In this document: piece after piece, positions 9,691-21,096 of the stretch
Numbering within the stretch: position 1 is the stretch's first letter
Layout: every line of letters begins with the position of its first letter
DNA from: Nothophaeocryptopus gaeumannii
Lineage: Eukaryota; Ascomycota; Dothideomycetes; Mycosphaerellales; Mycosphaerellaceae
NCBI GenBank assembly: GCA_031771865.1
Contig: JASISA010000040.1
Location: 1 to 64,000, forward strand
Length of the DNA: 64,000 nucleotides
Direction of reading: 5' to 3'
Translations under genes and position numbers: made by a program
The notes under the pieces: generated by a model
Told to the model about the DNA's origin: nothing
Databases searched by the model: none
The model's input: the letters and a program-made list of their open reading frames with translations, nothing else

Positions 9691-12600
9691 GTAGCATAGA
9701 GCTTGTAGAGTTGTCTAGACGGCGTGCAGACTGTGTACAGCAAATGTCGAGAGAAGCTGGCTGCTGCTGCTGCACGGGTGCGGCCATGATGTTTCGCCTA
9801 GTGCCGCATCCCTCCACACTAAGTTGTGGTTGGTTCAATCAGGGTTGGAGAATGGCGGGTGTGGACGGACATCAGACGCAGGCGGTGGAGTCTGGTGTGT
9901 GCCAAGCAAATTAGCTTCTCTGGGTCGAACGAATAAAGCGGGGTAACCAACGCCAATGAGACTGAGTTCTAGGCAGCGGCACGTGCTGTCTAGTGATTAG
10001 CCGCCCACTTTGTAGCAGCTCCCAAGTCTTTCAGGTGCAACAGTATGCTATCCCTGTTGTCCCCGTCCCTCCGTCGCAAAGCTTTGAGATCTTACTACCT
10101 GCCGACCGTCGCACGCAGTCAAATATGGAACACGCACTTGAGACGATTTCTTGAACGCGGAAGCATGAAACCCGAGACTAGGCACCCTCCGAGCTTCCTC
10201 TACCGTGACGTGTCCGAATTTGATCGCCAGGTGGCCTGCTCTAATTACTTCGGTATGGGTACTACTAGGACTAATTCGGAGCCTTTGCTAGTCTACACAA
10301 AGTTGCAAGACAGTCCTTCGGGATATTGTAGGCGATTCGTTAATCTTGGGTTGTAGGTTTGGAGACAAATGCTGTAATGCGACCGAGGCGACGTCAAGCG
10401 CCCGCCGCTCAGGCCATTCAAGATTTAGAAGTCTGATGCCTGATCTTATGCCTGATTTTGTGCCTGATTTTGTGCCTAATTTAGTGCCCAATTCAATTGA
10501 CGTTCTCCTTGGATCTCTTTCTCTTGCACGATGCCTACAATGCAGCGCTTACTTCGCTAATCCCATCCCCTTTCTTATGATTCCCGTTGCTGAACTAGCG
10601 CCCGACTCGTTTCCAAGGGGTAGCGAGAAGAACACGTGAAGGGGTCAAGATTCATATCGCGCAGTTCCATCACTTCGAGGCATGACTGGTTGGGTACCGA
10701 CTTACTTTCTGCAAAGGCTGTTAAAACTCGAGCGTAGACGGGCAGCACCTGTGCGGCATACGCACAATCAACCGTAGCCTACCAAATCTAGTGATATGCA
10801 TGCATCCAGGGAGCCGCTAGACGTCTAGGGACCCTTGACCGACCCATCGCAGCAGATATCTCTTCTTACATCCTATATTAAGAGACGCCTCGTTATCCCT
10901 CGAACTTTAAGCATGCCAGAGCAAAACTGCACTACCGAGCGTCTAACCTGCGAACGGACCTTGCCGGCTCACTATGCGGTCAAGTCGTGTACGGACAAGC
11001 TGCGATGCGACAACATCTTATCCAAACGCACCAAACAGGATAGTCATGCAAAACCTGCCAACAGGTCACTTCACTATCACTTCTTCACGTTAGGGCCCAC
11101 ATTACACAATGCCTTCGCAGCCACCAGGCACCTATGAAGCTCAATCCAGATGGTACTCCGGACCTCAACAGCTATATTGAGCCGACTGCAGAGAGCACAG
11201 AGCGATCGGACTTTTGGGCCGAATTTCGTGGGCAGTCACAATACCAAGCGAGCGACAGGACTAGAGCAAAGAAATTGCTTCGAGGGCAGGAGCTGCATTA
11301 CCGGCAGTGAGTTACGAGGAACGTAACATCTAGTAGCTGCTCAGGGAATAAGTTTGCATGCGGGAGGAAGGATTGGAGGAAGGAAATCCAGCTCACAAGT
11401 GGTCCCACAAAGTATTCGGCAGGATTGCGAGAGAAGTACATAGCTTCCAAGAGTTGATAACTAGGGAACCACTGACGGGAGCGGCAGACAGACACCTCAA
11501 CATAGGCGAACAAACGCAACTTTTTCAACGATGTAGGCAAGACCGCTTTCCTCAAGCATTCGTTGAGTAACCGGAGTCGATGACGACTTGTATAGAGTAG
11601 GATTGTAGCAAAACGGATTGCTACAGGGCGCCAAAACTGGAGCTCATAATCCATGCCAACCCATTAGTTGAGCGGTCGCACAATATTCCTCGTCAGAAAG
11701 ACGACTACATGGACTTCGTCATGGCTTTCGAATGCTTCTCTGTGAATTCAGTGGAACATCATAACGACGCCGTCGCTATAGTTCTAGATGCAGGAAATCT
11801 CAAACCTAGGAACAGGTAACGGTGGCTCTTCCGCAAATAGAATGGCCAAATTGTGCAAGTGGGCGTCCGGCAGGCTGAGTCGCTTAGATGTAGAGCACAC
11901 GGTCGACAAACGCTTGAAGTCGTAGCTGATCGCCTTCAGTGTACAGGCACGCAATGTTTCCATTCCCGTAGCCCCGATCCATTTCACGAGTATGTAATAG
12001 TCCCCAAATCCAGTATGACAGACTCATAGAGGGTAGGTTAACGCAGACAGCTGGGTTTTTGTATTACGGGAGAACAGGACGGTCCGTAAGGGCCTGAAAA
12101 GACTTAAGTACACAACAGTACCCCATGCGCAGAGGTAAGACGATAACTGTAGTTTTGCGTCCTCGGAGGACAGGAACTACGGTTCCGTTAGCGGATTAGT
12201 AACATTGAATAGAGCGATAGAAGGCATGCAACGAGCGATGGCATGCAGCGATGCGCAACCCTTTACATGCTAAATGTTCCTGTATAGGCGATCGTTCGCT
12301 GTCGGATCTGCACGCTACTTGTTCGTATGCTAGCGTTCAATAGGCGGGCTCAACAACGTAGAAACCGTGTACAGAATGTTGGGTTACTGCCATGCCTGTG
12401 CGAATTCCGAACTGCGGGAACCCGGGCATGGTTGTCTACCTGTGAATACCGAGATGTGTAAACCTGGAAAACCACGATCGTGTCAGCTATAACGTGAATA
12501 GCGGAGCGGGGGTCAAGTTCGCCAGAAATGACACCCCCTCTGCCTCGACCCGCTAGTATTTTAAGGACACAGTCTCGCTGTTCTCGAGTCTCCGCTACAA

Positions 12601-13079
12601 TCTTCGAGACGTCCGAGATGGCGAAGCGCCCAGCAAGTAGCTTAGTAAGGGACAAATTCAGGAAACGTCGACAAAGTATGTGGAGAAAAGCGGATCTGCT
12701 TGCAGGCGACACGAAAGCACACGTGTACCTCGCGGTGCTTTACCACGGCCAATACTATATATACACATCCCATGAAACCAGCTCGTGGCCGCCAACAGCG
12801 GAACAAATCGTAAGTTCCAGATCCAAGTGCACTTCTTCTACAGGGCTAATTCCTTTGTATAGGCTACTAGCTTTCCTCTTCCGCAAATGACCAAAATGTT
12901 GCAGACTGGAGCGGTAGTCAGGATGGAGTCTAGGACGCAATGCGATGTAGATGTACGGTGTCGGGTTACAGTGATGGAGCATTGTCTCCGATATAGTCTT
13001 TCCTAGATAACCTTTCTTACATGGATTCTCCCATACGACCAATAACCCCGTGGCAAAACCTATATAGACGTTGCATAAC
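9691..13079. other. Gene-poor stretch
   Basis: About 3.4 kb with no supported gene. A 103-codon ATG frame at 10045-10356 and several shorter frames show no domain or natural ending. The only clear structure is the short tandem repeat at 10435-10495. Confidence 0.5.
10435..10495. repeat. Short tandem repeat, 12-bp unit
   Basis: About five imperfect copies of a 12-base unit close to TGCCTGATTTTG. On the plus strand they read as MPD/VPD repeats, but no gene encloses them. Confidence 0.75.
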
Positions 13080-13275
13080 CCTGTAGAAAGCCTGTGGGAA
13101 AGGCCGTGTAGGAAAAACCATGTAGGAAATATATCGGAAAGGTCGTATAGGAAATGTGGGAAAGTCTATCTAGGAAAAGCCGCGTAGGAAAGGCTGTGTA
13201 GGAAAGTCTATATAGGAAAGTCGTATGGGAAATGGGAAATATGGGAGTCTATATAGGAAAGGCCGTGTGGGATAG
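13080..13275. repeat. Degenerate minisatellite of GTAGGAAA-type units
   Basis: At least ten imperfect units of about 14-18 bases, each containing TAGGAAA or GGGAAA followed by a short variable part (GGCCGTG, GTCTATA and similar). Confidence 0.8.
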
Positions 13276-13475
13276 GCGGAACCGCCATTGCTCACCGTCC
13301 CATTGCTCACCGTCCGCCATTGCTCACCGTCCGCCATGGCGTATGATCCGCCAAAGGCAGGAAGGAGAGAAACTGAAAGTTGGGGACCGCAGACTATCAA
13401 GACACTAGTAGAGGTCCATGCGGGCAGAATCCATGCGGGCTTTGTTCCGCACGGCGCCAGAGTCCATGCGGGCCA
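13276..13475. repeat. Two small direct-repeat clusters
   Basis: CCATTGCTCACCGTCC occurs three times at about 13286-13335. The string TCCATGCGGGC then occurs three times at about 13416-13472. Together with the blocks on either side they form one continuous repeat-rich patch. Confidence 0.75.
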
Positions 13476-13489
13476 CAGAGTACGTTTCG

Positions 13490-13735
13490 GACCCTAGGGC
13501 AATTCTGCCCGCAGAAGCCTCCTACGGCCCGAAAGTCCCTAGGGACTTGTGCTTGTAGAGACAGAATTGCCCTAGGGACAGAATTACCCTAGGGTCGAAA
13601 GTCCCTAGGGACTTCTAGTTGTAGGGCGCAATTACCCTAGGGTCCGAAATTCCCGTGGGACTTCTAGTTGTAGGGACAGAATTTCCTAGGGTCCGACAGT
13701 CCCCTAGGGACTTCTGCTTGTAGGGAATTTTGCTG
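13490..13735. repeat. About 50-bp tandem repeat built on CCTAGGG palindromes
   Basis: Landmarks of the form GGGACTT(C/G)T..TTGTAG start near 13543, 13609, 13658 and 13708, so the period is about 50 bases with one 66-base unit. Each unit contains the self-complementary core CCTAGGG (seven copies by eye). It is not a CRISPR array, since there are no distinct spacers, and not a telomere array. Confidence 0.8.
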
Positions 13736-13870
13736 AAAAGGTATATGGTCATGTAGGTTGATGTTATTGTAGGTGACTAGGTTCTAGCACAGCAGTGGAT
13801 CTAATCTTATACCAAGTACACTAGCTCTGTCACGTGCACACTTCCAACAGCCGCCTTGCTCGTGATTGAG

Positions 13871-14818
13871 CTAGTTTCTCGGCTGCAGACCAAGAAGTCT
13901 TCTAAAGCGAATGAATGCTTCCCTTGACAGTGGCTTGGTTAGTCCGTCTGCCACTATACAACTAGTATTAGTCCACTGCACATCAATCGTGCCATTAGAT
14001 ACCTTTTCCGTCACGAACTTGTGTTGAATGTCAATATGCTTTGACCTTCTATGATAGCCATAGGGGTTCTTTGATAGGGCAATTGCTCCTTGATTGTCAC
14101 CAAAGATGACAGTTGCATTAACTTGTTCTTGGCCCAGCTCCCTTAGGAGGTTTCTTAGCCATACTGCTTCCTTTGTAGCTTGTGTTTGTCCGATTAGCTC
14201 TGCCTCGCAGGTTGACAGAGCCACCGTCGGTTGTCTCTTGGATTGCCATGTAATAGCTCCGCTGCCAAGATTGAAGATAAATCCTGATGTTGATCGTCGA
14301 GTTGAGTTGTCTCCGCCCCAATCACTGTCGCTGTATCCAGTTAGGGGGGAGAGATCCGCTGAAAACTAACTCGTAGTCAATAGATCCTCTGAGATACCGA
14401 AGTATACGAATGACAGCTTGCCAATGCGAGTCGTGAGAGGATTTGATGAATAGCGACTAATAGCCGACACAGAGTAGGCAATGTCTGGCCTTGGTGCCAA
14501 GCATAGCGTACATGAGTGAGCCGACAGTTGATTATACTTCAGTTTGAAGTTCTCAGGGGCAGTATGACCTTCAGGCCCAGGCTCAATTTGGTGGTTATTG
14601 GAACCCCATTGGTCTTGTGTCGTTCCAAAGGTTTAGCTTGACTAAGATCTCCTTAAGATAAGCTCTCTGATTGAGGTAGATGGTTCGATTTACTCGATCA
14701 CGCCTTAGCTCCATTCCAAGGAAGAACTTGCAGGGTCCTAGATCAGTCATCTTGAACTCATTGCTTAGAGCCGCCTTTAGTTCAGCAATGCCATCCTTGT
14801 TGAGCGGAGACCGATGAG
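13871..14818 (-). mobile_element. Ty1/copia retrotransposon 3' part: reverse transcriptase C-terminus and RNase H
   Basis: Reading leftward from about 14818: DGIAELKAALSNEFKMTDLG, PCKFFLGMELRRDR (end of copia reverse transcriptase), then copia RNase H with SDSDWGGDNSTRRSTSGF, ALSTCEAELIGQTQATKEAV, GDNQGAIALSKNP and KHIDIQHKFV, and a stop at 13871. The frame is broken between the two parts near 14370. Upstream of 14818 the match stops abruptly. The 5' part of a same-strand copia element ends at about 23650, on the far side of the Helitron. A 3' LTR is not recognisable. Confidence 0.88.
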
Positions 14819-16366
14819 ATGTTCAAAATCGATTTTGGACGTCGAAGAGGTCGAAGGAGGTTACAATCAACTTTCTGCACACTACGTTGATGTCTGTATG
14901 TATATATAGCGTGTGTATTGCGATGGAGGGTGGTGCAGGCGGCCAAGTTGACCACCCATACAAATCTGAAGCCTGCCAAGCCGGGCTCCTATTGGCCTAA
15001 ATTCATCCTGCTATCACGTGAACCGGTCTCGACTACACCTCCTGTCGACTTCTTTCACTATTGAAATGCGCCTCTTACACGAATCCAACTCTACCGCAGC
15101 CCGACACGAACCCTCAAGAGAAAAAGCAATAGGAGGACATTCTACAAAATGCGGATACATAGCGGTGAGGCTCCGGGGTTTTGGGAGGAGCCTGCGACGA
15201 CCATCCCTCCAGCCTCTGAGCGGCAACACGCAGGAACGATAAACTAAGCACTATGCGATATATCACACATACCACAGAGGCTCCAGCGGTGGGTTGGGGG
15301 TTTGGTCGCAAGCTCCCAAACCCTCCCTGGAGCGACAACCTGACACCCAGGCGCATTCCCACCCTGCGCCAATATCAAGATCTGTTACTGGTACGAATTG
15401 GGGAAAAGAAGGAAAGAGGAAGGAAGTAGGTCAAAAGAGAAGACATAAAAGAGAGGTGACAAGCAAAGGGCAAAACCTAAACCTCAGGTGCCGCCCCGTG
15501 CGGTCTGAGGTGAATGGTACATCTCCTGAGAGCTATTTCGGATTTGACACGGGTACTACTCGCGGTCATAGTTCATCGACCATTCGTACATGCGTTCACA
15601 GAGTAGCGGTTCCACTAGTGGCTACCTGCTGCGTGATTGTTCACGTGCGTTCTTAATGAGCGGACACGAAATGAGCGGACGATTGTAAAAGTCAAGAGTT
15701 GGTTTTGGCTTTGAGAATAGAGTTGATGAAGTTTATGAAGACGGACATCACGTCTTGGGGCTTACAGTCACTCGGCAAGGTGTGGGGTCGGCACTAACAC
15801 ACGGACCAAGAATCACATGCACTGGCCTAAGGCGCATGATTATCCTGATCCCCCATTGACGAAGGCTCACAAACTCACCTGATCTATATACTCACTTCTG
15901 TCGACCGCTGGACTTAGCGGATTCGTTACATGAATGAACCTTACCTACACGAAGCTCACCTACAAGCTACGCTGAGTTCGAATCGTGCGCAAACCCCGCA
16001 ATATTGCATCGACACATATCACGTTCGAATCAATTAGTCAAGTCATATATCAACTACGCTTTACGTAAGTATAGATTGACCCAGGAGTGGATGGACTGCA
16101 CAGCGCACGTCCGCGTACATGCGATCAGGTTGGGTACCGTACTGTTTCTTCTGCCCCAGTAGGTAATCAGTGTCCGCGGATGTCTGCATGTGTGAAAGGA
16201 GTAGTAAGAGACAGTGAGTACGGAAGCCTGCATGTGACGCACAACGCGCGGGTACGTGCATTCTTGGCACCGCGACTTCCACTTCTTTCTGCAAACGCCC
16301 CTTCTACCCCTTCTGCTTCTGTACACCGTACTGAGACTTCCTCTTCGAACACCGACAACCGCCACC
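14819..16366. other. Region between copia fragment and Helitron coding part
   Basis: No gene recognised. It should contain the Helitron 5' end and leader. Two related GC-rich blocks (TCCGGGGTTTTGGG near 15170 and GGTTGGGGGTTTGG near 15290) and an imperfect hairpin (CTCAG...CTGAG, 15483-15509) are present. No certain Helitron TC terminus can be chosen. Confidence 0.4.
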
Positions 16367-18600
16367 ATGGAGCAGCCATTGCCCATCCGTACATTCTCGA
16401 GTCGCCAGTCACGCCGCTTTGGAATCCGTGTGTACCTGAAAGCCGTCCAGCGCAAGAACGTACAGCAACGCATCCTCCGCGACCGCTTCTACAACCTCGA
16501 CCGCAAGGAGTCTCGCATCCGCGCAGATCAGGAGTACCTCCGAACCTATGCACCTACTGAGACGCAAACCATAGCACAGAAGCTTGTACACCTGAACCTC
16601 CTCGCCGAAATCGATGGCATTCTAAATGCGACTATCACCGCCAAGATGTCTCTAGTTGGCGCTATGCCAGGCGGCATGCCACCACCACCCCACCCGACGG
16701 CGGGCTCAGAAAGAAGGCGCCATCAGACAAGCCCTGACGCTGGCTATCAGAGCGATAGCGAGTGTGACGAGGACGAGCCGGGCGCACAAGTCTGTCAAGA
16801 TGCAAATTGCAGCAAGCGTAAGAAGGCCCGTTGCTTCGTAAACAAGAAGAACAAGACCAAGACTACTGCAAACTGCCTTAAGTACCGCGAACGCAAGAAT
16901 CCGAAGAAGCGATCGGCAGATACTGCGTCCTCCACCTCCTCGACACCCACGCTATCGAAGCGAGGCCGTCCCTCTCGGAGTACAAACACCCCAGCTCCAG
17001 CCACGGCCGCACCTCAGTCCTCTGCCTCTAGCAATATTATACTTGCTCCACGCCCAGGGGTCGGCGCCATGCCACCACCGCCCACTCCACCAGTACCACT
17101 AGCAACGCTGCGCTCAGATACGGCAACCGCTACACCTGGGCCTAACATCCGCCTACGCGGTGCACACAGTAGCGACGACCCATCCACCGCAGAAGCTCGG
17201 ACCGACCGTGCAAATATACAGCGTGGGCATCGAGCTCGAGATAGGGCTGGAGAGGCGGACATATCGCCCACGCCATCACTTAACACACTGAAGGCACGCA
17301 CGCGGGCCGAAGGCACTGAGCGAGCAGAAGGCACTGAGCGAGCAGAAGGCACTGAGCGAGCAGAAGGCACTGAGCGAGCAGAAGGCAGCGGTACAAGTCA
17401 ACGCAATAGGTTGGGCTTGGGCACGGATCCTAGCCCTACTCCAGAGGATGGAATAGCACTACCAAGCTTCGATCCGCTGGCCTCTGACCCAAACAGCTTG
17501 CCAAGCGAATGGTTCCAGACTATGTCAAACGCTGCCCATGGAAGCGATCCTCGCGAGCCCAGCAACCGGCTTTAGTTCCAGTGCGAGATTTGTGACATTC
17601 CTCGCGCTATTGCTCGAGAGTATCCAGCAGACTCGAACTGTTGTAGATACTGCTTCAACGTTAACACTAACGCCGCGACTCAGAAGAAGTGGTGTATCCG
17701 CCAGGTGCATGAGACAGACCGCGTCGATTTCATCGAGGTTAACGAAGACGAGGGTACGACCTACGAATACGACACTGTCTGCATTCCGCACCGTATCGCT
17801 GCTGAGGAAGAAGCCAACCAGCGCTAACGCCGCCCTGACAATCCACGCGAAAGAGAAGCTGCCAAGTGGAACTAGTAGCTCCTCTCGGATACTCCAGAGC
17901 CCCCTATGGTGTTCGGTAAGAAGGAAAGCTTACAGGCCAGCCCGCTGTAAAGTGGTTTAGACTGGGATGCGCTTCAAAGCCTTCTAGATTGCTATGGATT
18001 ACATATCTATGGACACCTGCACGCGTTGTAATGAGCGCTGGTTTGAGATGGACTGCCGACAGCTGGATCCAGATCCATAGTCTGACAACCACTGGGTCTG
18101 TAGTCGGTGCCGCAACAGCCGCGACAAAGATCTTGGACCCAGCGAGCCTTATCTCATGTCACGTCACAATTTCATGGATCCTCGGCCAATGCCCGTAGGC
18201 CTGCCTGAGCTTACGATCATCGAGGAGCAGTTGATCGCTAGGCACCACGTCTTCATGGAAATGCGCCAGATTCGTGGCGGCCAGATCCATTACAGAGGAA
18301 ACACATCTGCTTCCTTCGTGACACTGGCAAGCTGATCAATGAATTGCCATTAGTTCTAGAGGAACTCGAGATGGTGGTCGTTCGCCCTGCCCAGTGCGAT
18401 CAGCGACAAGCCAATCGTGTGTTTGGGCGCGACTTCCGCGTTCGGCGATGGGCAATCGAGATGTGGATCGATCATCTACGCCGTAATCACCCAGATTACC
18501 AGGTTCAGAATCTTCAGTGGAGCCAACAGCGTCTTAACGACTTGCCAGAAGACGAGGACGTTCTGGCTTCGGGGCAGAATCAACATCACCGAGATTGACG
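16367..18600 (+). pseudogene. Helitron protein, N-terminal cysteine-rich region
   Basis: Start ATG 16367 in a strong context (GCCACCATGG). The first 403 codons are low-complexity and basic, with four tandem AEGTER hexapeptides (about 17306-17380, 18-bp DNA unit), and end at TAG 17573-17575. The same frame continues into a zinc-binding pattern (FQCEICDIPRAIAREYPADS then CCRYCF), another TAA at 17825-17827, two adjacent TAGs and more coding-like text. Near 18000 it reads MDTCTRCNERWFEMDC and LTIIEEQLIARHHVFMEMRQ, a segment usually found ahead of the Rep domain in fungal Helitrons. Frameshifts occur near 18300 and 18570. Confidence 0.75.
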
Positions 18601-20570
18601 ATGACGAGGATGACGGTGAAGAGGCTACGCTGACGCAGTAGACTGGGAATCGAGATGCGCAGCAGCCACCTACAGAGACTTCAACCATGCCGACGGCTTC
18701 TCCCCACGCGCAAGAAGAAGAAGATGATGATAATGATGGTTACGATTTCTTACGGAATTTCATCCTCAATGACCCCGACGCAGAAGAGTCTGATTTCGAC
18801 GAGAACGACCAGACAGAGTTCCCGTACGAAGCTGCTTTGCTAGGCTAATGCTGTTCACGCCAGCTAGACGCCCTACACGATCTCGTCGGGATCAACACGA
18901 TCAAGACCAAAGAGCGTCTATTACAGGAGCAGCTGGCGGATGCCATAATGTCGTTCGATGGTACTTACGATCGCCCTGCCCAGCGCCACTTCACAATGCC
19001 CAATTTCTGACCCTGTACCAATAAGCGAATTCAACAAGTCTGTACGCCTCCTCGCTGGTGCTTTCCTACACTCTACCCCTACGGAGTCGGTGATTTTCGT
19101 AGAGCCTCTACGTTCTCGGCACGTGTCCTTCAGCGACTACCTCGCGCACATGATCAAGTACAAGGACGGCGCTTTAGCAGACATCCGCGCTTTCGTCATG
19201 TGGGGCTGAACATGCTCCTCCGGCAACAGAGCATGCGCAAGGGTGACCAGTTCATTAAGAACAACCCCGATCTCACTAATATCAGTATCGAAGAACTTCG
19301 GGCCGCTCTCACCTGGACAGATGATGACGACCCATTGGCACAAACGCTACTTCGCTCCGTTATGCGATACGGCGACACTATTCGAGTGCAGCCGTACCTA
19401 TTGGAATGGGAAGCGGTATCGGCTGTCAACGATGTTGCACGCTTTAGGCACGCCATCGTTATGGCTCATACTCGCCAGCGGACAATCACTGGAATGACCC
19501 ACAGCGCCACATGCCAATCACGCCAAGTGGCACAGAGATGCAGCGATTGAAGCAGGCAAAGAAGAATGTTCGCGATAACCCACATATCGCCGCATGGGTC
19601 TTCCAGAAGCGTCACTAGTTGTTCATGAAACACGTCATTGAACCGAAGTTCAGTGTTGTCGACAGCTGGGGCCGTGTCGAGTTCCAGGCACGAGGAAGTG
19701 CCCACCACCATGGCCTATACTGGGTTAAGGATGCGAACAATCCAGACGTCGCTTTACCTCCATACCCAGAGTCTCTCGCAGTGACGAGGAGCGCACAGCA
19801 TTGGCTGGCTTTGGGGCAAGCATATCAGTGGCATCAATCCGGACCCTACCCTTACTGGTCCAGAGCCGGGAGAGCCTGCCGTTCTAACGATGAAGAAGCA
19901 GAATTTGCAGAATGATCTATACATCTTGATGCTGATCTTGAACCGTGTTCAGCGTCACCGATGCAGTCCCGAATACTGCGAGCGGTACAATAGAGTTACT
20001 AGGCAGAGAGAGTGTCGGTTCAAGATGCCTCGCCCGCTCCACGATCACGCTGAAATCGTTCGTCATGCCAATGCCTCCCATGATATGTTCGATCCGGCTA
20101 GGAACGATGGCAATATGAACTCGTACAACAGAACAAACACACTCGGCTGGATGGCGAATACCGACTTTACTCCCTGTACTAACAACCGTGCCGTCGTACG
20201 TTACATCGCCAAGTACTGCAGCAAGCAAAAGTTCGTAGCAAGAGCATCAAGGAGCTTGCATTGTTGACGATCGAGCGCGGACGGGTCAAGGAAGGCAGGC
20301 CTGTAGTCTCCTGGATAGTGCAGATATTCAACCAGCTTATTGCGAGAGGATATCTCTGCCCAAGAGGAGTGCTTCCTACTGCTGAACCTGCTACTAGTAA
20401 ACAGCCTCACGGATGACAATCACCCTAGACTGTCGAACTCAGACAAGCACTCTGTGGTTATGCGATATGATCCAGCTCAGCGCGAACTCGCACCGTACGG
20501 GTATTCTGTGTTGCAGAAGTACATGAAGCGGTGTAGCAAGTTGTTGCTGAATATCCTAATCTAACACTCT
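18601..20570 (+). pseudogene. Helitron Rep (Helitron_like_N) domain
   Basis: Pieces in several frames spell the replication-initiator domain: FPTLYPYGVGDF (about 19062), FSDYLAHMIKYKDG, GLNMLLRQQSMRKGDQF, then ARGSAHHHGLYWV (about 19688-19726), the metal-binding HUH motif, and RYIAKYCSK (about 20199-20225), the two-tyrosine motif of rolling-circle nucleases. The catalytic residues survive, but frameshifts near 19000, 19180, 19600, 19850 and 20240 and stop codons prevent translation of one chain. Confidence 0.82.
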
Positions 20571-21096
20571 TCCAGTTTGTTACATTATGGAATCACAAAC
20601 CGTCGGAGATGCGACCCAGACCGCAAGTAAAGGCTCGCATCATCAACTACTTTCCCGGTACGACAGTTCGCCAAGTAAGGACAACGACAAGTATGATGAC
20701 TTTTGTCGCACCAAAATCGTCTTACACCACCCGTTCACTACGTATCCGTCACTGCCCTACACATTCCCTGATGATGAAGCTGCAAAGGCGATTGCAGAGG
20801 CGGATGAGCACATGGATGCTTCAGGCTTCAACCACATAACGTAGGCAGCTGCATACGATACATGCCGCCGCTTTCACCAGCATGAATTCGACTATTACGG
20901 TGTTGAGCTGGACCTCCTAATGAAGACGAGTTCGAAGACGAACACCATGAGCAGCGTGGCGAAGGCATGGGCGGCGCCGACGTGATTGCTCGCCAATTAC
21001 CTGATCGTGACATGGCTGAGGATGAAGATCCAGACAACCTTGGCAACCGAGAGATGGATAACAACCCGAACTACTAGTCGCGATTCATAGGCCAGT

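Noticed and set aside
10045..10356. 103-codon ATG frame as a gene
   Set aside because: Composition is unremarkable, no motif is visible, and it is surrounded by non-coding DNA.
13490..13735. Possible CRISPR array or interstitial telomere repeat
   Set aside because: Units abut without unique spacers, the host is a eukaryote, and TTAGGG arrays are absent.
13740..13870. 3' LTR of the copia element
   Set aside because: No similarity could be seen to the leader sequence upstream of the gag start, so no LTR pair is claimed.
15960..15990. GAGTTCGAATC, similar to a tRNA B box
   Set aside because: No A box or cloverleaf stems could be found upstream, so no tRNA is called here or elsewhere.
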